This document shows positions 13,812-20,864 of a stretch of 32,388 bases of DNA, one piece after another. This DNA is from JAAOZP01 sp964616835 (lineage in GTDB: Archaea > Thermoproteota > EX4484-205 > JAAOZP01), in contig CAZTSG010000011.1 in assembly GCA_964616835.1 (NCBI GenBank), positions 1 through 32,388 of the forward strand, read 5' to 3'. The notes below the pieces were generated by a model, which saw only the letters and a program-made list of their open reading frames with translations, was not told the origin of the DNA and ran no database searches. Every line of letters starts with the position of its first letter. The first letter of the stretch is position 1. Both the position numbers and the translations under genes were made by a program.

Positions 13812-14063
13812 ATGAGCAAGAGTAATGAGGTTCTTGTCTCCATAAACCTGACGAGGGTTAAGAATGCCCCCCGCCCGGATAGGCGTGAAGTCGCTATCAG
13901 AAAAATAAGAGAGAAGGCGTCTAAAATGTTCAAGGATAAGAGGGTTGTCATAAGCGGAGACTTGAACGATTACATTCACTCGAATCTAAACAAGGTTCTA
14001 AAAGGAAGTTTAAAGATTAAGGCTGTTGTGGAAGAAGACGAGGTAGTACTGGGGCTTCCATAG
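13812..14063 (+). CDS. rpl31e: 50S ribosomal protein eL31
   Basis: 83 residues from the ATG at 13812, which follows AGGTGAT at a five-base distance. An in-frame GTG at 13803 would add three residues. The family is clear from VLVSINLTRVKNAPRPDRRE (about 7-26), the AIRKIREKASKMFK helix and VVISGDLNDYI with the final VVLGLP. It binds near the tunnel exit of the large subunit. It lies between eL39 and aIF6, the standard order in archaea. Confidence 0.95.
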   Translation: MSKSNEVLVSINLTRVKNAPRPDRREVAIRKIREKASKMFKDKRVVISGDLNDYIHSNLNKVLKGSLKIKAVVEEDEVVLGLP

Positions 14064-14075
14064 AAGCGATAAATC

Positions 14076-14753
14076 ATGGAGATCGCTAAAGCATCCATTT
14101 GGAAAACCCCCTATATCGGCGCATACTCTAAGGTTTTCGGGAATAGCGCGGTTGTTAACAAGAATGCTCCCCAAGGGTTTCTAAGAAAAATCATCAAAGT
14201 GTTAAAAATCGATTCCATAGCTGTTACAAACATCGCCGGGGTCCATGCCGTGTCCTCAATGATCTCAGCCAATTCAAATTTCATAATCGTTCCTGATACT
14301 ATAGATGAAGAGGAGTTGAACGAGCTGAATAAACTTAGTAGGGAGGTTCTAGTCATGGAGAGCAAGCTCAAGGCTTGGGGAAATATGATGCTCTTATCTG
14401 ACAGGGGGGTGTTGTTTTCTCCAAGAGTGTCTAAGCAGGATGCTGAGAAAATAGTTGACTCATTAAGCATCGATTACGGTTTCTCCACCCTCGCGAATTA
14501 CATGGCTGTCGGCGCCCTCGCAGTAACTGGTGGAAAAATATGCTTTGTATCGAAAATCCTCAATGAGGAGGAGAAAAAGCTCCTCGAGGACTTGTTGAAG
14601 CTAAAGACTTATTCTATTACTGTCAACGATGGTTTAATGTTTATAAGACTGGGGATGCTTGCAAGCCCCCACGGTATACTGGTCGGAGAATCCACGACAG
14701 GGTCTGAACTCATGGATATATCGCTGGCAGTTTCTTCAGCCGGAAGTTTTTAA
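14076..14753 (+). CDS. eif6: translation initiation factor aIF6
   Basis: 225 residues. The factor binds the large ribosomal subunit at uL14 and prevents early joining of the subunits. The pentein-fold repeats show as IGAYSKVFGNSAVV (about 9-22), NSNFIIVPDTIDEEELNEL (about 67-85), AWGNMMLLSDRGVLFSPRVS (about 101-120), GALAVTGGKICFVS and a final GILVGESTTGSELMDI. All five repeats are present. The ATG at 14076 is 12 bases after eL31. A promoter for the next genes is embedded in the last codons of this gene (about 14744-14757). Confidence 0.95.
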   Translation: MEIAKASIWKTPYIGAYSKVFGNSAVVNKNAPQGFLRKIIKVLKIDSIAVTNIAGVHAVSSMISANSNFIIVPDTIDEEELNELNKLSREVLVMESKLKAWGNMMLLSDRGVLFSPRVSKQDAEKIVDSLSIDYGFSTLANYMAVGALAVTGGKICFVSKILNEEEKKLLEDLLKLKTYSITVNDGLMFIRLGMLASPHGILVGESTTGSELMDISLAVSSAGSF

Positions 14754-14757
14754 ATAC
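14744..14757 (+). promoter_or_regulatory. TATA box for the eL20-prefoldin-ftsY group
   Basis: AAGTTTTTAAATAC spans the last codons and stop of aIF6 and is a strong archaeal TATA box. The eL20 ATG at 14780 is about 27-30 bases downstream, so transcription from it would be leaderless. It lets eL20, prefoldin and ftsY be expressed apart from the ribosomal genes upstream. Confidence 0.55.
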
Positions 14758-14779
14758 GGGTTTATTCCGGGTATGTCGT

Positions 14780-14971
14780 ATGACTGTGTTCAGGGTTTCA
14801 GGAGTGTTCGAGAAGCCTTTGAGAAAAACCAGTTTCTCCATAGAGGTGGAAGCACCATCGCAGAAGGTTGCTCTGGAGAAAGCGTATTCCCTGATAGGTA
14901 GCAAGCACAGGGTTAAAAGGGAGAATATTAAAATACTTAGTGTGGAGGAGGTTAATTCTGAAATCCAATGA
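14780..14971 (+). CDS. rpl18a: 50S ribosomal protein eL20 (L18Ae/LX)
   Basis: 63 residues, shorter than the usual 75-80 of the archaeal LX family. It matches from FRVSGVFEKPLRKTSFSIEV (4-23) through KVALEKAYSLIGSKHRVKRE to IKILSVEEV. The RNA-binding KHRVKR and the fold core are intact, so the length difference lies in the loop after the first strand and at the C-terminus. The ATG at 14780 has no Shine-Dalgarno but an upstream TATA box at leaderless distance. Its stop overlaps the prefoldin start (ATGA). Confidence 0.9.
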   Translation: MTVFRVSGVFEKPLRKTSFSIEVEAPSQKVALEKAYSLIGSKHRVKRENIKILSVEEVNSEIQ

Positions 14972-15384
14972 GCGAGGAGGAGCTTAGAAAGGCGATAACG
15001 GAATTAAGGTCTTTCGAGAGCCTTATGGAGGAGTTGAGGTCGAGATACCAGATAATCCTCGCCTCTCTAAACGACCTTCAGGTTTCTAAATCCGCGTTGG
15101 AAGACATTTCTAAGGCTGGTGAGGGTGTTGAGCTCTTCATCGACATAGGTGGGGGGGTCTACGGCAAAGCCCTGTTGAAGGATACTAACAGGTTTCTGGT
15201 GAACGCGGGCTCAGGGATATTGATTGAGAGAAGCCTTGAGGAGACGCTTAGGCTCGTGGAGAAGAGGATAAACGACTTGAATAATGCGAGAGGCTCTATC
15301 GAATCCCAGATGAGCACTCTGCAGGCTAAGATAGAGGAGAGCAGGGGCAGGGTCCAAGCCCTCTACGAGAAGCTTAGGAAATAG
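14968..15384 (+). CDS. pfdA: prefoldin alpha subunit
   Basis: 138 residues. It forms the hexameric archaeal prefoldin with the beta subunit and passes unfolded proteins to the thermosome. The pattern is two long coiled-coil helices (about 1-50 and 88-138: ELRSFESLMEELRSRYQIIL and EKRINDLNNARGSIESQMST) flanking beta hairpins with FIDIGGGVYGKALLKDTNRF and VNAGSGILIERS. The ATG overlaps the eL20 stop by four bases, implying coupled translation, and ftsY follows after seven bases. No beta-subunit gene is in this window. Confidence 0.93.
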   Translation: MSEEELRKAITELRSFESLMEELRSRYQIILASLNDLQVSKSALEDISKAGEGVELFIDIGGGVYGKALLKDTNRFLVNAGSGILIERSLEETLRLVEKRINDLNNARGSIESQMSTLQAKIEESRGRVQALYEKLRK

Positions 15385-15391
15385 ATTCCTC

Positions 15392-16291
15392 ATGAAGGTA
15401 AGCGACTTATTCAAATCCCTTGTTGAAACTATTTCTACAAGACCGTTAAGCAGGAGGGAGCTGGAGAAGATTCTAGACGAGTATGGCTTAAGGCTTGTCT
15501 CATGCGACGTGGCCCTGCCGCTGGTAGACGAGTTGAAAAACAAGATTGCGGAGGCCCTGGAGGGTCAGAGAACACCTGTTTTCGACAAGAATGCCGTTAA
15601 GAGGATTGTTGAGAAGGAGCTGGAGAGGCTCCTGCTCGAAGCCCTAGGGGGAAGCGGGTTCGACTTGGTTGAGGAGGCGAAGAAGTCTCAGAAACCTTTC
15701 AAACTATTGTTCATAGGAGTGAATGGCGTGGGTAAGACGACGACGATAGCGAAAGTCGCGTATTTGCTTAAGAAAGCTGGTTTAAGCGTTCTGCTTGCTT
15801 GCAGCGATACTTTCAGGGCTGGGGCTATGGAACAGTTGAGCCAGCATGCGAAGTCGCTCGGCCTCCCGATGGTTTCTAAAGAATACGGGTCGGACCCTGC
15901 TAGCGTGGGTTTTGAAGCAGTAGCGTATGCTTCAAGCAGAGGTTTCGAGGCGGTTTTAATAGATACTGCTGGGAGAATGCATACCGACATCAACTTGATG
16001 GACGAGCTGAGGAAGATAAAGAGGGTTGTTGAACCGTCTTACACTATACTGGTTGTAGACGCTTTAACTGGTAACGATGCTTGGAACCAGGCTTCGGATT
16101 TTAAGAGTCAAGTGGGTTACGACGCAATCATACTGGCGAAGTTCGACGCGGACGATAAGGGTGGTGCAGCGCTCTCAGTTTCCTATGTTTCGAAAAAACC
16201 GGTGATTTACGTTGGAACCGGTCAGAAATACTCCGACTTGGAGAGGTTCAACCCGGAGAATTACGTTAAGAGTCTTCTCTCCACTATTTAA
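15392..16291 (+). CDS. ftsY: signal recognition particle receptor FtsY
   Basis: 299 residues, an SRP GTPase that docks the ribosome-nascent chain-SRP complex to the membrane translocon. The N domain (about 1-95) is helical. The G domain has G1 GVNGVGKTTTIAK (about 110-122), the DTFRAGAMEQL box (about 139-149), G3 DTAGRMHTD (about 192-200), the closing loop DALTGNDAWNQA and a G4/G5 region AKFDADDKGGAA. G4 is normally TKxD; here Thr is Ala, with the base-specifying Asp kept. No acidic A domain is present, as is usual in archaea. secE and spt5, both tied to secretion or transcription, follow on the same strand. Confidence 0.95.
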   Translation: MKVSDLFKSLVETISTRPLSRRELEKILDEYGLRLVSCDVALPLVDELKNKIAEALEGQRTPVFDKNAVKRIVEKELERLLLEALGGSGFDLVEEAKKSQKPFKLLFIGVNGVGKTTTIAKVAYLLKKAGLSVLLACSDTFRAGAMEQLSQHAKSLGLPMVSKEYGSDPASVGFEAVAYASSRGFEAVLIDTAGRMHTDINLMDELRKIKRVVEPSYTILVVDALTGNDAWNQASDFKSQVGYDAIILAKFDADDKGGAALSVSYVSKKPVIYVGTGQKYSDLERFNPENYVKSLLSTI

Positions 16292-16304
16292 ACCCGAGGG
16301 GAAA

Positions 16305-16317
16305 AGAATATATCTGC
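16305..16317 (+). promoter_or_regulatory. TATA box before secE
   Basis: AGAATATATCTGC behind GGGGAAA lies about 26-30 bases before the secE ATG at 16339, so the transcript is leaderless. A second TATA-like GTTTTTAATAG (16321-16331) is too close to the ATG for that start. The site gives secE-spt5 a promoter separate from ftsY. Confidence 0.5.
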
Positions 16318-16338
16318 ACGGTTTTTAATAGATTTCAG

Positions 16339-16521
16339 ATGAATATAAGAGAGAAAGTAAAGACGATGATTCGCGTTCTAAAGGTTAGCGAGAAGCCGGA
16401 TAGAGAGAGCTTTATGCTTTCTCTAAAAGTATTCCTCATAGGGCTCTTAGTAATCGGGGGCCTCGCCTTTGTAATACATTTAATCGCCTCACTGCTTGGA
16501 GGGGTTCGCCTCCCCTCATAA
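16339..16521 (+). CDS. secE: protein translocase subunit SecE (Sec61 gamma)
   Basis: 60 residues. The amphipathic N-terminal helix (IREKVKTMIRVLKVSEKPDR) lies on the cytoplasmic face, and one transmembrane helix follows (LKVFLIGLLVIGGLAFVIHL, about 29-48). This is the single-span archaeal SecE that clamps SecY. It lies directly before spt5 (11 bases), the same secE-nusG order found throughout bacteria and archaea. The ATG at 16339 is at leaderless distance from the TATA box at 16305-16317. Confidence 0.92.
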   Translation: MNIREKVKTMIRVLKVSEKPDRESFMLSLKVFLIGLLVIGGLAFVIHLIASLLGGVRLPS

Positions 16522-16532
16522 GGTGGATAATT

Positions 16533-17009
16533 ATGGAGGAGAGTAGGAAAATAGAACCAAAGTTCTTCCTTGTGAGAACCTCGGTAGGCCAGGAGATGAC
16601 TTCAGCGCTCTTGATAAAAAACAGGTGTGAAACAGAGAAGCTTCCCGTGCACTCCGTAATCGTCCTGCCCGATTTAAGAGGCTATATCTACATAGAGGCT
16701 GACTCCCCATTCCCGGTAGAGGAGGCTATAAGAGACATCAAGTATGTTAAAAGAAGAGTGCAGGGCAACTTAAGCGTAAACGAGTTCAAAAAGTATTTCG
16801 GGGAGAAACCTGTTAGCGCAGAGATCATGATCGGGGATACTGTCGAGATAGTCAGCGGGCTTCTTAAGAAGAATCGCGCGAAGGTGATTGAAATAAACCC
16901 GGAGAGGAACGAGGTTACCGTGGAGCTTGACGGAGCCATAGCACCGTTCCCAATAACCCTTAAAATGGATAGTGTGAGGGTGGTGGAAAAATCCTCGGGG
17001 AAGCTTTAG
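16533..17009 (+). CDS. spt5: transcription elongation factor Spt5 (NusG)
   Basis: 158 residues with an NGN domain (about 8-95: FFLVRTSVGQEMTSALLI, HSVIVLPDLRGYIYIEA, VKRRVQGNLS) and a KOW domain (about 98-150: IGDTVEIVSGLLKKNRAKVI, then EVTVELDGA). It binds the RNA polymerase clamp together with Spt4 and raises processivity. The start is ATG after AGGTGG. Co-transcription with secE is likely. The uL11 promoter begins 12 bases after its stop. Confidence 0.95.
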   Translation: MEESRKIEPKFFLVRTSVGQEMTSALLIKNRCETEKLPVHSVIVLPDLRGYIYIEADSPFPVEEAIRDIKYVKRRVQGNLSVNEFKKYFGEKPVSAEIMIGDTVEIVSGLLKKNRAKVIEINPERNEVTVELDGAIAPFPITLKMDSVRVVEKSSGKL

Positions 17010-17018
17010 ACAGCCAAG

Positions 17019-17031
17019 AAATATTTTTAAG
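17019..17031 (+). promoter_or_regulatory. TATA box of the uL11-uL1-uL10-P1 operon
   Basis: AAATATTTTTAAG (17019-17031) behind GCCAAG is a strong archaeal TATA box. Transcription should begin near 17050, which leaves a leader of about 20 bases containing AGAGGTG (17056-17062) before the uL11 start codon. Confidence 0.62.
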
Positions 17032-17070
17032 GCTTTGCAAAACTCTGACGCTAAAAGAGGTGTCTGAAAA

Positions 17071-17562
17071 CTGGCTAAAAAGACTATTAGCCTGATAGTG
17101 GAGGGTGGGAACGCGTCGCCCGGTCCGCCTCTGGGCCCAGCGTTAGGCCCCCTAGGCGTCAACGTGGGTGCCGTCGTAGCTAAGATAAACGAGGCTACGA
17201 AGGACTTCAAGGGGATGAAGGTCCCTGTTGACGTTGAGGTAGATACCGAGACGAAACAATTTACAGTCATCCTCAGGACCCCGACGACCTCTGCGCTAAT
17301 AGCTAAGGAGGCTGGCATAGACAAGGGCTCAGGGACACCGGGTAAGGAGGCTAAGGGCAACATATCCTTCCAGACCGTTGTCAAAATAGCTATGATGAAG
17401 ATGAACGACACGTATGCTAAATCCCTTAAGGGCGTTGTTAAGGAGGTTCTTGGAACATGCCAGAGCATGGGGGTTACGGTTGATTCTAAACCGCCTAAAG
17501 AGGTTATTAAGGAGGTTGAAAAAGGCTTATACGACAACGTCTTGAGCAAGGAGGCTGCGTAA
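17071..17562 (+). CDS. rpl11: 50S ribosomal protein uL11, CTG start
   Basis: 163 residues. It is part of the GTPase-associated centre of the ribosome. The family is clear from LIVEGGNASPGPPLGPALGP (about 8-27), LGVNVGAVVAKINEAT and the C-terminal AKSLKGVVKEVLGTCQSMG. The conserved N-terminal strand (AKKTISLIVEGG) can only be encoded if translation begins at the CTG at 17071. An in-frame TGA lies at 17065, no ATG, GTG or TTG lies between, and the next GTG (17098) would remove the strand. AGAGGTG eight bases upstream of the CTG supports it. The first gene of the stalk operon; uL1 follows two bases after its stop. Confidence 0.93.
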   Translation: MAKKTISLIVEGGNASPGPPLGPALGPLGVNVGAVVAKINEATKDFKGMKVPVDVEVDTETKQFTVILRTPTTSALIAKEAGIDKGSGTPGKEAKGNISFQTVVKIAMMKMNDTYAKSLKGVVKEVLGTCQSMGVTVDSKPPKEVIKEVEKGLYDNVLSKEAA

Positions 17563-17564
17563 GA

Positions 17565-18245
17565 ATGTCGGTGGCAACATCCATAGCTAGGAACTCGATA
17601 GAAGAGGCTTTAAGGAAAGCATTATCCAAAGAGTATAATAAGGCTAGGAGGTTCAAGCAGAGTGTTGAAATAATCCTTTCTTTAAGCGGCATAGACCTTT
17701 CAAAGCCCGACCAAAGATTCACAGAACTAGTGGAGCTTCCACACAGTCCCCACAAGAATCCTCCTAAAATATGTGTTTTCACCGAGGGATCGTTAATACC
17801 GGAGGCGAGAAGCCTCGGAATAGACCATATGACGAGGGACTCTTTAAACTCTATGGCTGGGAAGAAAAAGGTCTGTAGGAAGACTGCCCAGTCCTATGAT
17901 TTCTTCATAGCTGAGGCGCCGCTAATGCCGCTCGTCGGCAAGGTGCTGGGCCAGTTCTTAGGGCCTAAAAACAAGATGCCTACGCCAGTGCCCCCTGCGT
18001 CATCAATATCCCAACTTGTTGAAAGGCTTAGGAGAAGCGTAAGGATAACTGTGAAATCCAGCTTGTCAGCATCGTGCAAAATAGGGTATGAGGAAATGCC
18101 CATTCAAAAACTGTTGGAGAATGCGGAGGCCGTTATCTCGGCTGTGCAGAAAAGGCTTCCTCATTCGGCTACGTTAAGGTTCGTAGGCTTCAAGACGACG
18201 ATGGGTAGGATAGTTAAGGTTTCCCAGGGGGGCAGGAAGACTTGA
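17565..18245 (+). CDS. rpl1: 50S ribosomal protein uL1
   Basis: 226 residues, the usual archaeal length. It forms the mobile L1 stalk at the tRNA exit site and in archaea can repress its own operon. Family stretches are KALSKEYNKARRFKQSVEII (about 19-38), FIAEAPLMPLVGKVLGQFLG (about 108-127), the GPKNKMPTPVPP signature (about 127-138) and LRFVGFKTTMGRIVKV near the end. The stop overlaps the TTG start of uL10. Confidence 0.96.
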   Translation: MSVATSIARNSIEEALRKALSKEYNKARRFKQSVEIILSLSGIDLSKPDQRFTELVELPHSPHKNPPKICVFTEGSLIPEARSLGIDHMTRDSLNSMAGKKKVCRKTAQSYDFFIAEAPLMPLVGKVLGQFLGPKNKMPTPVPPASSISQLVERLRRSVRITVKSSLSASCKIGYEEMPIQKLLENAEAVISAVQKRLPHSATLRFVGFKTTMGRIVKVSQGGRKT

Positions 18246-19093
18246 GCAAGCAACTCCTTCTCAAGAAGAAAATTGTCGACGAGCTACTCAGCCTCATAGA
18301 GTCCAGTAGGACAGTGATGCTTGTAAACACCTACAAGGTTAAGGCTTCGACAGTAAACGAGGCTAGGAGAAGACTAAGGGACAGGGCTGTGTTTAAACAC
18401 GTCAAGACAACCCTATTGCAAAAAGCAGCGGATAAAATGAGCTCTAGAGAGTTGAGAGAATTTCTTAAGAAATACGGCTCAAGCGGCTCTCTAATGCTGG
18501 TGCTTTCAAACGAGGAACCCTACGAATTGCAGCAGGAGTTGAGAAAATACTCTGTAAGACTGCCGTTGAGCGCTGGAGACGTCGTTGACAGGGAAATTGT
18601 TATCCCAGCCGGAAATACTGGTCTACCAGCTGGTCCAGTAATATCTTCTTTGAACGAGGTCGGTCTCCCAACCAGAATTGAGACCGGGAGCATATGGATA
18701 ACGAAAGACACTGTCATAGCTAAGCCCGGCGACGTTATTACTCCTCAACTGGCCGCGGTGCTTTCAAAGCTCAACGTAAGGCCTGTCGAAGCCTATGTGA
18801 AGGCATACGCCGCAATATGCGACGGGCTTGTCTACACTGAGGAGCTGCTGTCAACAACAATCGAAGACATTAAGAGCAGCGTAACAGCGAGTGTTGAGAA
18901 CGCTCTGAAAATGGCTCTCGCAACCCTCTTCCCAACGCCTGAGAGCATCAACATAATGCTCATGGAAGCCTTCTTTAAGGCTGTTAGCCTAGGTGTTAGA
19001 GCAGAATACTACGATGAAAACACGGTTAAAATAATGCTGCAAACAGCCAAGGCCGTGGCGGAACAGCTTGAGAAGAGCCTTGAAAAAGCTTAA
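18242..19093 (+). CDS. rpl10: 50S ribosomal protein uL10 (P0), without acidic tail
   Basis: 283 residues. It is the base of the ribosomal stalk, binding 23S rRNA, uL11 and P1 dimers. The rRNA-binding domain is complete (SSRTVMLVNTYKVKASTVNE about 21-40; the PAGPVISSLNEVGLPTRIET insert about 127-146). The helical spine for P1 dimers is also present (IEDIKSSVTASVENALKMAL, PTPESINIMLMEAFFKAVSL, NTVKIMLQTAKAVAEQLEKS). The protein stops directly after the spine. Archaeal P0 proteins I know are about 335-345 residues and end with an acidic stretch and GLGALF-like tail; that tail is absent here. The start is TTG overlapping the uL1 stop (TTGA). Confidence 0.95.
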   Translation: MSKQLLLKKKIVDELLSLIESSRTVMLVNTYKVKASTVNEARRRLRDRAVFKHVKTTLLQKAADKMSSRELREFLKKYGSSGSLMLVLSNEEPYELQQELRKYSVRLPLSAGDVVDREIVIPAGNTGLPAGPVISSLNEVGLPTRIETGSIWITKDTVIAKPGDVITPQLAAVLSKLNVRPVEAYVKAYAAICDGLVYTEELLSTTIEDIKSSVTASVENALKMALATLFPTPESINIMLMEAFFKAVSLGVRAEYYDENTVKIMLQTAKAVAEQLEKSLEKA

Positions 19094-19113
19094 AAACACC
19101 TCATTGAGAAAAG

Positions 19114-19132
19114 CTCAGAGATTCTGAGGTGA
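19114..19132 (+). promoter_or_regulatory. hairpin covering the ribosome-binding site of P1
   Basis: CTCAGA (19114-19119), loop GAT, TCTGAG (19123-19128) form a perfect six-pair hairpin whose 3' arm takes in the first bases of the Shine-Dalgarno GAGGTGA (19126-19132). A TATA-like TTAAAAAC (19090-19097) in the same spacer could start a P1-only transcript near 19120, which would exclude the 5' arm. Confidence 0.4.
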
Positions 19133-19138
19133 GTGCTG

Positions 19139-19438
19139 ATGTCTGAGTACATACACGCGGCCCTGCTGCTACACTCTGCGAAGCAGCAGATAACCGAGGA
19201 GAAGGTCAAGGCGATAATAAAGGCGGCAGGCATAGAGCCGGATGAAGCTAGGATAAAGGTACTAGTATCCTCGCTTTCCAAGATAAATATCGACGAAGTC
19301 CTCTCCTCTCCGTTGGCGATAGGCCCTGTGACACCTGCTGCAGCTCCCTCGCAGCAAGCAGCGGCTGAGAAGAAAGAGGAGAAGAAGGAAGAGAAGCCAG
19401 CTGAGGAAATGGCTGGTCTAGGAGCATTATTCGAGTAA
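19139..19438 (+). CDS. rpl12: 50S ribosomal protein P1 (archaeal L12)
   Basis: 99 residues from the ATG at 19139, six bases after GAGGTGA; an in-frame GTG at 19133 is less likely. The N-terminal helical dimerisation domain (EYIHAALLLHSAKQQITEEK) is followed by an alanine-rich hinge, a KKEEKKEEKP charged stretch and the factor-binding tail AGLGALFE. It forms the stalk dimers on uL10 and recruits translation GTPases. Because uL10 lacks its own tail here, this tail is the only such binding site on the stalk. The gene ends the operon. ACCGT-loop-ACGGT with T-runs (19470-19487) downstream may help stop transcription. Confidence 0.95.
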   Translation: MSEYIHAALLLHSAKQQITEEKVKAIIKAAGIEPDEARIKVLVSSLSKINIDEVLSSPLAIGPVTPAAAPSQQAAAEKKEEKKEEKPAEEMAGLGALFE

Positions 19439-19541
19439 AGGTGTTCCAAGCCCGATTAGTGTCTGAAAAACCGTTTTTAAGCACGGTCTTATTAAGAGAA
19501 AAGTTAAAATTTTCCTTTAAGCAATAATCACTTGCTGAAGC

Positions 19542-19615
19542 GGGCCGATCGTCTAGATGGTTAGGACGCCTGCCTGACGCGCAGGAGGTCGTCGGTTCGA
19601 CTCCGACTCGGCCCA
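19542..19615 (+). tRNA. tRNA-Val (anticodon GAC)
   Basis: The acceptor is GGGCCGA/TCGGCCC with discriminator A19615 and no encoded CCA. The anticodon stem is CCTGC/GCAGG, the loop CTGACGC with anticodon GAC at 19576-19578. The T arm is GTCGG-TTCGACT-CCGAC. There is no intron. AAGTTAAAATTTT (19501-19513) about 30-35 bases upstream is the likely TATA box. It is convergent with mtnA. Confidence 0.96.
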
Positions 19616-19625
19616 TTTTCAACAT

Positions 19626-20651
19626 CTAACTTCTGCAATACTTGGGTATGTTCTCGCTATACGGCGGTCTTATAATCCCCTTCTCCGTCACTATTCCCGT
19701 TATCAATTCCGGGGGAGTGGTGTCGAAAGCAGGATTCATAACTTCAACACCCCTTACTGTTATCAGTTTCCCAGCTATGTGAGTAACCTCTCTCGGACTC
19801 CTCTCTTCAATGGGTATTTCCTCAGGCTTGGTTTTTAAGTCGAAAGTTGAAAGTGGTGCTGCAACGTAGAAAGGTATGTTGTAGTGTTTAGCTAAGACGG
19901 CGAGGGTTAGTGTTCCAATCTTGTTAGCGACATGCCCCGTCGCAAGTATCCTATCCGCTCCGACTAGGACCTTGTCAACCATCCCCCTGGACATCAAGTA
20001 TCCGGCCATAGAGTCGCATATCAGCTTGAAGGGAACACCGTACTTCCTGAGCTCCCAAGCGGTGAGCCTAGCCCCCTGAAGCAACGGTCTCGTCTCAGTG
20101 GCTATGACGAGTATTCTCCTCCCCTCCTCCCACGCGACCCTGATTATTCCGAGCGCCGTGCCGTATTCGACAGTACCTAATCCGCCGGTGTTGCAATGCG
20201 TCAGAATCCTATCGCCATCCCTTACTATCTCAAGGCCGTTCCTAGCTATCCTGAGGTTTGTCTCAACATCCTCGTTAGCGATTTTCTCAGCCTCTTCGAG
20301 CAGACGCTTCTTAACCCCTTCGACAGTCTTCTCCTCCTCGACGGCTTTCAAACACCTGTCTATCGCCCAGCTGAGATTCCTCCCAGTAGGCCTAACGCTC
20401 CTTAAAAATTCAGATGTTTTCAGAATCCTCCTCCTAAGCTTCTCAAAACTCTCCCCCTTATAACCTAGAGCATCTAGTGCAAGCCCGTATGCTGCAGCAA
20501 CACCGATTAAAGGAGCGCCTCGAATCCTTATCTCCCTGATTGCTGAAGCCACTTGACGCGCGCTCCTAAGCCTAAGCCAGACCTCCCTGTATGGGAGCCT
20601 AGATGAGTCAAGAGCGTAAAGCACTCCTCTCCTAAAGAATATGCTCCTCAT
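19626..20651 (-). CDS. mtnA: methylthioribose-1-phosphate isomerase MtnA
   Basis: 341 residues. It converts 5-methylthioribose-1-phosphate (and, in several organisms, 5-deoxyribose-1-phosphate) to the matching ribulose-1-phosphate in methylthioadenosine salvage. Family motifs are IRIRGAPLIGVAAAYG (41-56), RPTGRNLSWAIDR (87-99), HCNTGGLGTVEYGTALG (152-168) with catalytic Cys153, ETRPLLQGARLTAWEL (186-201) and GADRILATGHVANKIGT (231-247) with catalytic Asp233. The RPTxxNLxWA box separates it from the eIF2B-like and ribose-1,5-bisphosphate isomerase relatives. The start is ATG; a TATA-like AATAAATTTATTC lies at 20681-20693. It acts after the phosphorylase at 4069-4917 and before the class II aldolase at 21720-22370. 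Confidence 0.93.
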   Translation of the reverse strand: MRSIFFRRGVLYALDSSRLPYREVWLRLRSARQVASAIREIRIRGAPLIGVAAAYGLALDALGYKGESFEKLRRRILKTSEFLRSVRPTGRNLSWAIDRCLKAVEEEKTVEGVKKRLLEEAEKIANEDVETNLRIARNGLEIVRDGDRILTHCNTGGLGTVEYGTALGIIRVAWEEGRRILVIATETRPLLQGARLTAWELRKYGVPFKLICDSMAGYLMSRGMVDKVLVGADRILATGHVANKIGTLTLAVLAKHYNIPFYVAAPLSTFDLKTKPEEIPIEERSPREVTHIAGKLITVRGVEVMNPAFDTTPPELITGIVTEKGIIRPPYSENIPKYCRS

Positions 20652-20750
20652 TGCGTTGAGTGATTAAAAACCAGAGGTGAAATAAATTTATTCAAGAGTA
20701 TGCTTTGAAAAATGCTTATAATCCAGTTTACGAAGTAGAATACCTACGGG

Positions 20751-20835
20751 GCGGGGGTCGCGTAGCCTGGCCAATCGCGCGAGGCTTAGGACCTCGTCCC
20801 GAAGGGGTTCGTGGGTTCAAATCCCACCCCCCGCA
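20751..20835 (+). tRNA. tRNA-Leu (anticodon TAG)
   Basis: A class II tRNA of 85 bases. The acceptor is GCGGGGG/CCCCCGC with discriminator A20835 and no CCA. The anticodon stem is CGAGG/CCTCG, the loop CTTAGGA with anticodon TAG at 20787-20789. The long variable arm (TCCCGAAGGGGTTC) is typical of leucine tRNAs; the T arm is GTGGG-TTCAAAT-CCCAC. No intron. CTTATAAT (20715-20722) is the probable TATA box. Confidence 0.96.
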
Positions 20836-20864
20836 CTCGATGATTTTTGAATCAGGTTTTAATG

